Of a stretch of 37,585 bases of DNA, positions 27,782 through 35,813 are shown piece by piece (positions within the stretch are counted from its first letter, which is position 1; each line of letters begins with the position of its first letter). The DNA is from Bacteroidota bacterium. Lineage in GTDB: Bacteria > Bacteroidota > Bacteroidia > Chitinophagales > Chitinophagaceae. Position numbers and translations under genes: made by a program. The stretch lies in contig CAUJDL010000080.1 in the NCBI GenBank assembly GCA_963169635.1, forward strand, positions 1 to 37,585. The letters run 5' to 3'. The notes below the pieces were generated by a model. That model was given only the letters and a program-made list of their open reading frames with translations, made no database searches and had not been told where the DNA came from.

Positions 27782-27799
27782 TAATCAAAGCTTAAAATA

Positions 27800-29659
27800 T
27801 TAAACAGATTTTCCTTTCATAGCTTGGCTAATAGCATTATCCATAATACGTTCTGCATAAGGCTTACTAATATTATTTAACTCTTCTGTTTTTGTTTGAA
27901 TTAAGTTTTTATCATTCATTGTAAGTGATAATTGTAATGCTTGCATAGCTTGTGCAGTAGCTGTTAGCTCTTCTTTTGTAAGTTGTGCTGCATGTTTTGT
28001 AATAAACTTTTCTGTAGTACTTAATAACTGTTCACCTTCTGTTTGTGCTTCTACTAAAGCTCTTGTAGCAATATCATCTTTTGCGTGAGTGATACTATCC
28101 ATCAACATTTTTTCTACTTCTTCATCAGTTAATCCATATTGTGGTTTTACTTCAATTGTTTGCTCTACACCACTTCTTAATTCTTGTGCTTTTACTTTTA
28201 AAATTCCATCTGCATTTACCATAAAACTTACTTCTACTTTAGGTAAGCCAGCAGGCATTCCTGGAATATTGGTTAAATTAAATTCTGCTAATTTTCTATT
28301 ATCTTTTACTAAATCTCTTTCTCCCTGATATACTGAAATACGCATACTACCTTGTCCATCTTTTTGTGTAGTATATTGACGTGCAACCTTAGAAGGAATT
28401 TTAGAATTTCTTGGAATCAACACATCCATTAAACCTCCCATTGTTTCTATACCTAAACTTAAAGGTGTAATATCTAACAATAAAAAATTTTTATTATTAC
28501 CTGCTAAAATATCTGCTTGTATTGCTGCACCTAAAGCAACTACTTCATCTGGGTTTACACTATTGTTTACAGTTTTTCCAAAAAAATTACTTACACATTT
28601 ATTTACTAAAGGCACTCTTGTACTTCCACCAACCATTACTATTGTATCTATTTCGTTGATAGAAATATTAGCATCTTTTACAGCATTTGCACAACAGGCT
28701 AAAGTTTTATCTATTAAAGGTTGTATCAGTTTTTCAAAAGTTTCTTTATTAATACTTAAAGAAAAATTTTGATAATTTGTTTGATAATTATCAGCGTTAC
28801 TTAAATGTTTTTTAGCTTCTTCTGCTCTTAAGCGTAAGCCTTGTGATAATTGTTTATCTTCTTTAAAAGTAGTAGCAGTAATATTATGTTGTGCTAACCA
28901 ATAATCAATAATACTTTTATCAAAATCATCGCCACCTAAATAAGTATTTCCATTGGTACTTAACACTTCAAAAATGCCATGATTAATTTTTAGAATAGAC
29001 ATATCAAAAGTGCCACCACCTAAATCGTACACAGCAATTGTTTGTTCTGCTTCTTGTACTGTTGTACCAATACCATAAGCAAGACTTGCAGCTGTTGGTT
29101 CATTAATAATTCTTAACACATCTAAACCAGCTAATTTACCTGCATCTCTTGTAGCTTGTCTTTGTGCATCATTAAAATATGCAGGCACAGTAATGACAGC
29201 TTTTGTAACAGGCGTTTTTAAAATATGCTCTGCTCTATTTTTTAATTCTTTTAAAATAAAAGAAGACAACTCAATAGGAGAGTAGAACTTATTGCCTACT
29301 TGTACTTTTACTAAACTTTCTGTATTATCATCAATAATTTTATAAGAGAAAAAATCTTCATTTTGTTGTACATCTTGATAACTTTTTCCCATTAATCTTT
29401 TAGCAGAAAAAATGGTATTTTGAGGAGAGGTTTCTAAATATTGTTTAGCTACATCGCCAACTATAGCATTTTGTAATTCATCAAAATAAATAACACTTGG
29501 TACTAAGCTACTACTATCATGCTCTTGTAATGCAACTGCTTGTTTACTTTCTGGATGTATGATAGCTATTAAACTATTGGTTGTACCTAAATCAATACCT
29601 ACAATCATTTCTGCTTGTTGCAAACTTCCTGTAGCAATATTTATTGAAATTTTTGCCAT
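27800..29659 (-). CDS. hscA: Hsp70-family Fe-S assembly chaperone HscA
   Basis: A 619-residue Hsp70. The N-terminal extension MAKISINIATGSLQQAE before the ATPase motif GIDLGTTNS (from residue 21) is typical of HscA rather than DnaK. Further Hsp70 motifs are AVITVPAYFNDAQRQATRDA, AVYDLGGGTFDMSIL and VGGSTRVPLV, then a substrate-binding domain with VLIPRNSKIPSK. It lacks the long G-rich DnaK tail. HscA helps transfer Fe-S clusters from IscU; hscB and isc genes are not in this window. DnaK is the alternative, less likely. Confidence 0.88.
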   Translation of the reverse strand: MAKISINIATGSLQQAEMIVGIDLGTTNSLIAIIHPESKQAVALQEHDSSSLVPSVIYFDELQNAIVGDVAKQYLETSPQNTIFSAKRLMGKSYQDVQQNEDFFSYKIIDDNTESLVKVQVGNKFYSPIELSSFILKELKNRAEHILKTPVTKAVITVPAYFNDAQRQATRDAGKLAGLDVLRIINEPTAASLAYGIGTTVQEAEQTIAVYDLGGGTFDMSILKINHGIFEVLSTNGNTYLGGDDFDKSIIDYWLAQHNITATTFKEDKQLSQGLRLRAEEAKKHLSNADNYQTNYQNFSLSINKETFEKLIQPLIDKTLACCANAVKDANISINEIDTIVMVGGSTRVPLVNKCVSNFFGKTVNNSVNPDEVVALGAAIQADILAGNNKNFLLLDITPLSLGIETMGGLMDVLIPRNSKIPSKVARQYTTQKDGQGSMRISVYQGERDLVKDNRKLAEFNLTNIPGMPAGLPKVEVSFMVNADGILKVKAQELRSGVEQTIEVKPQYGLTDEEVEKMLMDSITHAKDDIATRALVEAQTEGEQLLSTTEKFITKHAAQLTKEELTATAQAMQALQLSLTMNDKNLIQTKTEELNNISKPYAERIMDNAISQAMKGKSV

Positions 29660-29682
29660 GATATATTCTCTTATACTATCAG

Positions 29683-29710
29683 CGAAAGTACAAATACCAT
29701 TTTAAACCAA
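29683..29710 (-). promoter_or_regulatory. Possible hscA promoter
   Basis: Reading the minus strand, TTG (29710-29708) is followed after 17 bp by TACTTTCG (29690-29683), one mismatch from TAnnTTTG. This puts a start about 18-20 nt before the hscA ATG, in the 118-bp gap after the RDD gene. Weak match; tentative. Confidence 0.3.
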
Positions 29711-29777
29711 CGTATGCTTATGTTATGATTATGGGAAATAAAATAAATAATACAAATAAAAATTGTAGCTTATTATT

Positions 29778-30164
29778 TTAACATTCTACTACATCAGTTT
29801 TGCTTAAATAATCGTGTAATGTTTTATCTAAAAAAGGAATAAAAAACATATCTATAATTGTTACCCTTACTAAACTTCTGATAACAATTGCAATAAAAGA
29901 AGGCTTTAAACCTTGATGATTAACAACTTTACTTTGTGATAACCATTTACCGGGTGTTCTGGCAAAAATTGATTCTAAAATTGTGTAGTAAAAAAATATT
30001 GTACCAAAGAAAAACCAACTAAACTGCCAATAATTTACTTTATAATAAATTACATACCATTTATGAATTTTAAAAGCAAAATAGGCAATGATAAATATGA
30101 AAATGATATCAATTATAAAATTTAAAACTCTTGTGCCAGTACCTACATATTTTAATTTTTGCAT
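29778..30164 (-). CDS. RDD-family membrane protein
   Basis: A 128-residue protein with three to four hydrophobic helices. The RDD-type N-terminus is TRVLNFIIDIIFIF (R and D conserved). The second motif FARTPGKWLSQSKVV matches the family's TPGK signature. Function is unknown; some RDD proteins have been linked to ion transport. It lies 18 bp downstream of dsbD on the same strand. Confidence 0.85.
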   Translation of the reverse strand: MQKLKYVGTGTRVLNFIIDIIFIFIIAYFAFKIHKWYVIYYKVNYWQFSWFFFGTIFFYYTILESIFARTPGKWLSQSKVVNHQGLKPSFIAIVIRSLVRVTIIDMFFIPFLDKTLHDYLSKTDVVEC

Positions 30165-30182
30165 AATAAGTATTAGAAAAAA

Positions 30183-32129
30183 TTATTTGCCAAAAGCATT
30201 TTTACCACATTGCAACCACTCTAAATATTTTTTAGCATCTGGTGTATAACCAACTGAGTGATTTAATAAACGTTCTTCAGTATCTAAAATAACATATAAT
30301 GGTTGTGTAGCTTGTCCAAAATTTTCTGTTTGAAAAGTTGCCCATTTATCGCCAATAGTTACAATTTCTTTTTCAAAACCTTTTTTAGTTTTGTAAGTAA
30401 ATCTTTCTGTAACAGGTAATTTACCTTTATCATCTACATATAAGGAAAGTAAAATAAAATTTTGTTGAATATATTCTTTCACTTCAGGTACAGTCCAAAC
30501 ATTCTCTTCCATTTTTCTACAGTTTACACAAGCCCATCCTGTAAAGTCTATTAATATAGGTTTATTTTGTTCTTTTGCTAATTGTACTGCTTTGTTGTAA
30601 TCGTTTACTACATTAGCTTCTAAGCCTTTAAGTTGTGCACTTTCTTTACCATAAACACTATAGTGCATAGGAGGAGGAAAGCCACTTAATAATTTTAAAT
30701 TAGCAGCAGAAGTATTAGTTAATCCAGGAATTAAATAAATGGTAAATGCTAAAGCAATTAAACCAGCAATTTTTCTTCCTATACTTATTTTAGCATGTTT
30801 ATTATCGTGTGGTAATCTTAAAAAACCAAATAAATATAAAACCAAACCTAAGCCTACTAAAATCCATAAAGCAATAAATACTTCTCTTTTCAATAATCCC
30901 CAATGCATTACTAAATCTGCATTTGATAAAAATTTAATAGCAAATGCTAATTCTAAAAAGGCTAAAACTTTTTTAACAGTATCTAACCAACCACCACTTT
31001 TAGGTAATGAATTTAACCAGTTTGGAAAAACTGCAAATAATGCAAATGGCAATGCTAATGCAATTCCAAAACCTGCTAAACCTGCAGTTAAATGCCATGC
31101 ACCACTACCTGCTGTACCTACTAATAAAGATCCTAAAATGGGTCCTGTACAAGAAAAAGAAACAATAGTAAGTGTTAATGCCATAAAGAAAATACCACCA
31201 ATACTACCTAAACTACTTTTACTATCTGCTTTACCAGCAATACCAGAAGGAAGTGTAATTTCGAAATAACCAAAAAATGAAATAGCAAAAAATAAAAAGA
31301 TTGCAAAGAATAAAATATTTAGCCAAGCATTGGTTGAAATATTATTAAAAATTTCGGGTTGTACATTATTTAATAAATGAAAAGGAATACTTGCTGCTAC
31401 ATAAATTAATAAAATAAAGCCACCATATAAAATGCCATTTTTTACTGCTGCTCTATGATTAGCAGAACGTTTAGTAAAAAATGAAACAGTAACAGGTATC
31501 ATAGGAAAAACACAAGGTGTAAGCAATGCAATTAAGCCTCCTAAAATTCCTAATAAAAATACTTTTAAATAGCCACTACTTTCTACAAAAGCAGCATTAC
31601 CACATTCAGCAACAGGTTTTTCTAAATTAATAGTTTTTAGTAATAAGTTTTGAGCATCTGCACTTGCAGCTACACCACCTTCTAACGATGCTGTAAAAGC
31701 ATAAGATGCAGGAACAAACTCATCGCCTTTTGCAATAAAAGCTTCTATAACACCTTTTAATTGTGCAGGTACAGTTCCTGTTATTTTTACTTGTTGTGTT
31801 ACAGTAATATCTCCTGTATAAATATTTACTTGCTGATTTTCAAAAAATGGATCGGCAATTATGGTTGCTGTTTTATTAAAAGTAGGTTCGCCTTGAAGTT
31901 CATCATTTTCAAAATCGGCAGTAATAAATTGTACTGTAGATAAACCTTCTATACTTTTATTATTACCATATAGATGCCAACCTTCTGGAATAGTAGTACT
32001 AGCAGTTATGGTATAAGTTTGAGGAGCTGTTTGTTTATATACAATATTCCATTGAAGTAAATTTTCATTTTGTGCTATACCCAAAAAACTGCTAAAGCTT
32101 AAAATGAATAATAAAAGTATTTTTCTCAT
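30183..32129 (-). CDS. dsbD: Thiol:disulfide interchange protein DsbD, alpha-domain cysteines missing
   Basis: A 648-residue protein passing electrons from cytoplasmic thioredoxin to the periplasm. A signal peptide (about residues 1-19) is followed by a DsbD-alpha-like domain (20-150), an eight-helix membrane domain with both redox cysteines (LTPCVFPMIP and SFSCTGPILG), and a C-terminal thioredoxin-like domain with C534-V-N-C537. The alpha domain has no cysteines: where C-x4-C is expected, A133-K-G-D-E-F138-V-P is found. The protein encoded just upstream (32167-32616) is a stand-alone alpha domain with the cysteines, so it may supply that step. The two genes are 37 bp apart. Domain assignment is firm; the division of labour is inference. 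Confidence 0.92.
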   Translation of the reverse strand: MRKILLLFILSFSSFLGIAQNENLLQWNIVYKQTAPQTYTITASTTIPEGWHLYGNNKSIEGLSTVQFITADFENDELQGEPTFNKTATIIADPFFENQQVNIYTGDITVTQQVKITGTVPAQLKGVIEAFIAKGDEFVPASYAFTASLEGGVAASADAQNLLLKTINLEKPVAECGNAAFVESSGYLKVFLLGILGGLIALLTPCVFPMIPVTVSFFTKRSANHRAAVKNGILYGGFILLIYVAASIPFHLLNNVQPEIFNNISTNAWLNILFFAIFLFFAISFFGYFEITLPSGIAGKADSKSSLGSIGGIFFMALTLTIVSFSCTGPILGSLLVGTAGSGAWHLTAGLAGFGIALALPFALFAVFPNWLNSLPKSGGWLDTVKKVLAFLELAFAIKFLSNADLVMHWGLLKREVFIALWILVGLGLVLYLFGFLRLPHDNKHAKISIGRKIAGLIALAFTIYLIPGLTNTSAANLKLLSGFPPPMHYSVYGKESAQLKGLEANVVNDYNKAVQLAKEQNKPILIDFTGWACVNCRKMEENVWTVPEVKEYIQQNFILLSLYVDDKGKLPVTERFTYKTKKGFEKEIVTIGDKWATFQTENFGQATQPLYVILDTEERLLNHSVGYTPDAKKYLEWLQCGKNAFGK

Positions 32130-32166
32130 GCTTAGGTTAATTTGCTGTAATGCTTAGTAGGTAAGG

Positions 32167-32616
32167 TTATATCTTTACTTCAAAATTTTGTTTTTTTGCT
32201 GGCAAACACATTTCATCATCACAAACCATATATTCTATAGTGCCTTTAATAGTAGTTTTTACACCAGCTTTTACTTTAAAGTTTTGAATAAACTGTACAC
32301 TATTACTAAAGTAAAGTACATTAACACCAAAAGCCTTATCAAATACTTTTTCTAATTTACCTTTTTCTAATACCTTGCCTGATGCTTTTGCTAAAGGATT
32401 AGCTTTAAAAGTTACACTTGTAGGTATGGGTCCACCTTTATCTGTATTTTGAGAATAAATATGCCAGCCTTTATCTACTGTAGCTTTTACAATTACATCA
32501 TAAGTGCCATTAGTATTTTTAACAGCTTCGTAAGTAAAACTTACAGGATTTTTAGGCTGTGCAAATACTAAAACTGCTATAAAAAATGAAGCTAATGTTA
32601 ATACAATTTTTTTCAT
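32167..32616 (-). CDS. Stand-alone DsbD-alpha domain protein (periplasmic)
   Basis: A 149-residue exported protein. The signal peptide ends about VFAQ at residue 20. The rest is one immunoglobulin-like DsbD-alpha domain with GWHIYSQNTDKGGPIP near 51-66 and the redox pair C132-D-D-E-M-C137 followed by L-P. It aligns along its length with the N-terminal domain of the DsbD encoded next, which lacks these cysteines. The likely role is to receive electrons from DsbD and pass them to periplasmic partners. It starts 11 bp after the purQ stop and probably shares a transcript with purQ and dsbD. Confidence 0.9.
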   Translation of the reverse strand: MKKIVLTLASFFIAVLVFAQPKNPVSFTYEAVKNTNGTYDVIVKATVDKGWHIYSQNTDKGGPIPTSVTFKANPLAKASGKVLEKGKLEKVFDKAFGVNVLYFSNSVQFIQNFKVKAGVKTTIKGTIEYMVCDDEMCLPAKKQNFEVKI

Positions 32617-32627
32617 ACAATTTGTTT

Positions 32628-33287
32628 TTAATTAAGATTCAATAATTCAAATATTTTTTTACCATCTGTATTATTCAAATTTTCAGAAGTTGCTCTTTCT
32701 GGATGTGGCATCATTCCAAAAACATTGCCAAAGTTATTACTTATGCCAGCAATATTTCTTAAAGTTCCGTTAGGATTACTTTCTTGTGTATAATTTCCTT
32801 GTTCATCGCAATAGCGAAATAATATTTGATTATTTTTTTCTAATTGGTCTAAAGTATTTTCATCTGCATAAAAACGACCTTCGCCATGTGCAATAGGAAT
32901 TTTTAGAGCATTACTATTGGCAGATTTTATATAAATATTTTTACAAATAAATTGTCTGTCTTGATTTTGTAATAATACACCTGGTAATAAACCACTCTCA
33001 CATAAAATTTGAAAACCATTACAAACACCTAATACCTTACCACCTTTTTGGGCAAAAGCAATTACACTTTGCATCATAGGACTAAAACGTGCAATTGCAC
33101 CACAACGTAAATAATCGCCATAAGAAAAGCCACCTGGTAAAACAATACAATCGTTGGTAGTAAACATACTTAAATCCTTGTCTTTATGCCATAGCATTAT
33201 AACTTCTTTATTTAAGTCATTCTCTAATGCAAATTGCATATCTCTATCGCAATTAGAACCTGGAAAAACAACTACACCAAACTTCAT
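32628..33287 (-). CDS. purQ: Phosphoribosylformylglycinamidine synthase subunit PurQ
   Basis: A 219-residue class I glutamine amidotransferase supplying ammonia for FGAM formation in purine synthesis. Motifs are FGVVVFPGSNCDRD at the start, LPGGFSYGDYLRCGAIARFS, the nucleophile C89 in VLGVCNGFQILCESG, and the triad histidine in MMPHPERATSE. The ATG at 33287 is chosen because the protein normally begins MKFGVVV and a -7 box lies just upstream at 33319-33312; an in-frame start at 33314 would sit on that box. purS and purL are not adjacent. A 19-bp copy of codons 2-8 is found upstream at 34730-34748. Confidence 0.95.
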   Translation of the reverse strand: MKFGVVVFPGSNCDRDMQFALENDLNKEVIMLWHKDKDLSMFTTNDCIVLPGGFSYGDYLRCGAIARFSPMMQSVIAFAQKGGKVLGVCNGFQILCESGLLPGVLLQNQDRQFICKNIYIKSANSNALKIPIAHGEGRFYADENTLDQLEKNNQILFRYCDEQGNYTQESNPNGTLRNIAGISNNFGNVFGMMPHPERATSENLNNTDGKKIFELLNLN

Positions 33288-33311
33288 GATATTAGTTTTT
33301 TGTAAGAAGTG

Positions 33312-33319
33312 CAAAGGTA
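33312..33319 (-). promoter_or_regulatory. purQ: purQ -7 promoter box
   Basis: On the minus strand this reads TACCTTTG, a perfect match to the Bacteroidota TAnnTTTG element. It predicts a start about 18-20 nt before the ATG at 33287. A -33 TTG at standard spacing is not obvious. This box is absent from the duplicated leader at 34747-34797, within a 79-bp deletion. Confidence 0.6.
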
Positions 33320-33361
33320 GCTAACATAAGCTATTTCTTGATGTATTTTGGGTATAATGTT

Positions 33362-33412
33362 TTACTGTTTTAGTAAATAAGTAGTTTTAAGGTATGATGA
33401 GGTTTTAGAGTA
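33362..33412. repeat. Direct repeat, purQ-proximal copy (51 bp)
   Basis: Matches 34747-34797 at 50 of 51 positions (A at 33407 versus G at 34792). It lies in the purQ leader. With its partner it brackets the BRO-N/Fic gene at an offset of 1385 bp. The rest of the 33288-33581 gap holds the purQ promoter box and AT-rich DNA with no ORF. Confidence 0.95.
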
Positions 33413-33581
33413 CTGATATTTTAAGTATTGGCTTTTCTACATTAATTAAAAGTTTTTCTAACATACCACATTTAATAAAATAACCTATAGTAATTACATT
33501 AGCAATATTTATCATTAATTAATTTACGTATAATAGCTGTTTGTTTGCTTTAAAAGTTGGGAATTACCAATGGTTTTTTAA

Positions 33582-34460
33582 TCATTCTTCGTAGTAATAA
33601 GAATAATCAATGCCTTTCATAAACATTTCTCTGTCGTGTATTTTGGTAGTTAAAGTATTCTTTAAAAGAGCTTTTAATACATTACTTTTTGTAGGGCTTA
33701 AGATCATAGCATTCATATAATCTACTTTTTTTATTTTGCTCCAATCCACACATTTTTTTAGCTGTTTCTTTAGCATCAAATCAAGCCAAATTCTGGTGCT
33801 TCTGCCATTGCCTTCCATAAAAGGATGAGCAATATTCATCTCTATATATTTTTCTACAATTTCTTCAAAAGAAGTTTCAGGCATTGCTTCTATTTGTTGT
33901 AAAGTTTCGCCCAAATAACGAGCAACTGCAAACTGAAAACCACCTTTTGAAATATTCTTCTGACGTATTTGACCAGCAAAATCATACAAGCCACCAAATA
34001 AATAAGCATGTATTTGTTGTAAGCTTTTGCATGTACCCACTTCAAGTTTGTTGATTAAATTGCTTTCAAAAAGTGTATAAGCTTTTTTCTTACTTTGTCC
34101 GTCAATACTAGTGTCGCTATAAAGAAACCAATCTAAAAATTTGCTTGCTTTGTTGTTGGGAAAATTTTTAGATAGTTCAACAATTCCTTCACTATCTAAC
34201 AAATCTGTATTATATTTTTTACCATCTGCTGCTATTAGCTTCAGTTGGGTAGTAGCACTAACCAACTGATTGTTTTCTTTTTTCAGTTTAGCTTTTAGAT
34301 ATTTCCAATAGTTGCGAACTTTTGTGTAGTCTGTTTCTTCATTTAGCACACCAACAATATCTAATACACTAAACCACCATTTGGCAAGTGCATCATCCCA
34401 AACTGCACGTACCTCATGGTCGTTGAAAAAACGTATAGATATTTTTTGTTGTTCTTTCAT
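33582..34460 (-). CDS. BRO-N/DinD-like domain fused to a Fic domain
   Basis: A 292-residue two-domain protein. Residues about 6-115 resemble the BRO-N/DinD-type domain of phage antirepressor-like proteins ([20 protein letters not shown], then [21 protein letters not shown]). Residues about 140-290 form a Fic domain: [20 protein letters not shown], then ISKGGFQFA, and the intact core [12 protein letters not shown] at 212-223 with catalytic H212. The C-terminus ends S287-Y-Y-Y-E291-E292; class III Fic proteins carry an inhibitory (S/T)xxxE(G/N) helix here, so the key glutamate is kept but G/N is replaced and the chain stops at once. No separate antitoxin ORF is nearby. The gene is flanked by direct repeats derived from purQ and its leader, pointing to acquisition. 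Target unknown. Confidence 0.87.
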   Translation of the reverse strand: MKEQQKISIRFFNDHEVRAVWDDALAKWWFSVLDIVGVLNEETDYTKVRNYWKYLKAKLKKENNQLVSATTQLKLIAADGKKYNTDLLDSEGIVELSKNFPNNKASKFLDWFLYSDTSIDGQSKKKAYTLFESNLINKLEVGTCKSLQQIHAYLFGGLYDFAGQIRQKNISKGGFQFAVARYLGETLQQIEAMPETSFEEIVEKYIEMNIAHPFMEGNGRSTRIWLDLMLKKQLKKCVDWSKIKKVDYMNAMILSPTKSNVLKALLKNTLTTKIHDREMFMKGIDYSYYYEE

Positions 34461-34729
34461 TCAAATTTATTTTCCATATTCATACCTTTTTCTTTACTCT
34501 ATTGTCAAATACCTGAAGTAATAATTTAGTAAGGTGTGAAAGTTGACTAAAGATATTATTCTTTTATTTTTTCTTAAAAAATATTTGTATTGAAATGTTT
34601 TGTATTAAAACTTATCAGCAAACCTAATTGCAAGTTTAATACTTTAAAAAGTTCTTGGTTTGTATCAGGTATCTATTTTTCAAATAAATTAATTATTGCT
34701 TTTATCTCAAAAGAAATTCTGTTAAAGGG

Positions 34730-34748
34730 AAACAACTACACCAAACTT
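34730..34748 (-). pseudogene. Duplicated purQ 5' fragment (19 bp)
   Basis: Identical to 33266-33284, codons 2-8 of purQ, in the same orientation. It joins directly to the copied purQ leader at 34747-34797, with 79 bp (promoter box, leader and start codon of purQ, 33283-33361 or equivalent) missing. The junction shares the dinucleotide TT, so a microhomology deletion is likely. It is non-coding now. Confidence 0.88.
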
Positions 34749-34797
34749 ACTGTTTTAGTAAATAAGTAGTTTTAAGGTATGATGAGGTTTTGGAGTA
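34747..34797. repeat. Direct repeat, distal copy (51 bp)
   Basis: Partner of 33362-33412 with one mismatch. With the adjacent purQ fragment it represents the outer copy of a duplicated target of about 147 bp originally (33266-33412). The unique DNA between the two copies is 33413-34729, 1317 bp, carrying only the BRO-N/Fic gene. Confidence 0.95.
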
Positions 34798-34845
34798 ATA
34801 ATCAATTAATCAATTATCATGAAATAGTTATGATAAATATTCCTT

Positions 34846-35793
34846 TTAACTTGCCTCTGCTTCTTTATGTAAATATTTAGAAGCCAACATGCCACAAGCT
34901 AAAGAAAGTACAATAACACCTAATGATAACCAATCTGGTATTTCTACATGATGCGATAACAACATTTTTACGCCAACAAATGCAAGTATTACTATAAGGC
35001 TGTAACTAATGTAGGTAAACTTATCTAACATACCAGCTATTAAGAAAAACATAGATCTTAAACCCATAACTGCTAATATGTTTGAGCTAAATACAATAAA
35101 TGGGTCTGTAGTAATTGCTAATATGGCAGGAATACTATCAATAGCAAAAAAGATATCTGTAAGCTCAATAATAATTAATGCAACAAATAATGGTGTTGCA
35201 AATTTTATTCCTTTTTTACGTATAAAAAATTTATCGTTATAAACTGCTTTAGTTACAGGATACACTTTTTTAATCCACTTATAAATTTTAGAGTCTCTTG
35301 GATTACTTGGTTTATTATGGCTTATCAACATTTTAATTGCAGTAAGAATTAAGAATACACCAAACACATAAATAATCCAGCTAAATTTATTAATTAGTGC
35401 TACACCAAAAATTATCATAACTGCTCTAAAAATTACAGCACCTAATACACCATAAAACAAAACTTCGTGTTGATATTTTTTAGGAATATTAAATGAAGTA
35501 AAGATGAGGGCTATAATAAAAATATTATCTACACTTAAAGAAAGCTCTATTAAATAACCTGTAACATATTTTATAACAGCATTGGGAGGTGTAAGTTTTG
35601 TTGGATTATTTATCCATCCTTTTTGAAATGCTAAATAAATAATACCAGAAAATAATGCAGCTACAGAAACCCAAACTATTGACCACATTGCAGCTTCTTT
35701 CGTTTTAATTTCGTGTGGCGATTTATTAAAAATGCCTAAATCTATAATTAAAGCAATGATGATAACTGCAATAAATATTATCCAAAGTGTCAT
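34846..35793 (-). CDS. TerC/Alx-family membrane protein
   Basis: A 315-residue integral membrane protein with about eight or nine helices. It shows the family segments LIELSLSVDNIFIIALIF near residues 82-99, with the conserved D-N, and IIELTDIFFAIDSIPAILAIT near 207-227 with the second acidic pair. TerC/Alx proteins are linked to metal (manganese or calcium) export and loading of exported proteins; the substrate here is not known. A Wnt-like or tellurite operon is not present nearby. It lies 20 bp downstream of the DedA-like gene. Confidence 0.9.
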   Translation of the reverse strand: MTLWIIFIAVIIIALIIDLGIFNKSPHEIKTKEAAMWSIVWVSVAALFSGIIYLAFQKGWINNPTKLTPPNAVIKYVTGYLIELSLSVDNIFIIALIFTSFNIPKKYQHEVLFYGVLGAVIFRAVMIIFGVALINKFSWIIYVFGVFLILTAIKMLISHNKPSNPRDSKIYKWIKKVYPVTKAVYNDKFFIRKKGIKFATPLFVALIIIELTDIFFAIDSIPAILAITTDPFIVFSSNILAVMGLRSMFFLIAGMLDKFTYISYSLIVILAFVGVKMLLSHHVEIPDWLSLGVIVLSLACGMLASKYLHKEAEAS

Positions 35794-35813
35794 AAAAAAT
35801 GATGTTTATTAAA

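Larger units (their letters stand above)
34461..34845. other. Intergenic region upstream of the BRO-N/Fic gene
   Basis: A 385-bp gap. It is AT-rich with no ORF or RNA gene that I can support. It contains the duplicated purQ fragment (34730-34748), the second copy of the 51-bp repeat (34747-34797) and a weak hairpin, TTATCAT (34814-34820) with ATGATAA (34830-34836), downstream of the TerC-like gene but without a following T-run. On the minus strand a TAAATTTG box lies 1 bp before the BRO-N/Fic ATG, but no -33 element is at a normal distance. Confidence 0.7.

Noticed and set aside
30739-31269. Plus-strand ORF inside dsbD (176 residues)
   Set aside because: It is antisense to a well-supported gene, is lysine/proline-rich low-complexity sequence, and matches no family I recognise.
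34814-34836. Terminator after the TerC-like gene
   Set aside because: A 7-bp AT-rich stem with a 9-nt loop and no T-run on the minus strand; too weak to call.
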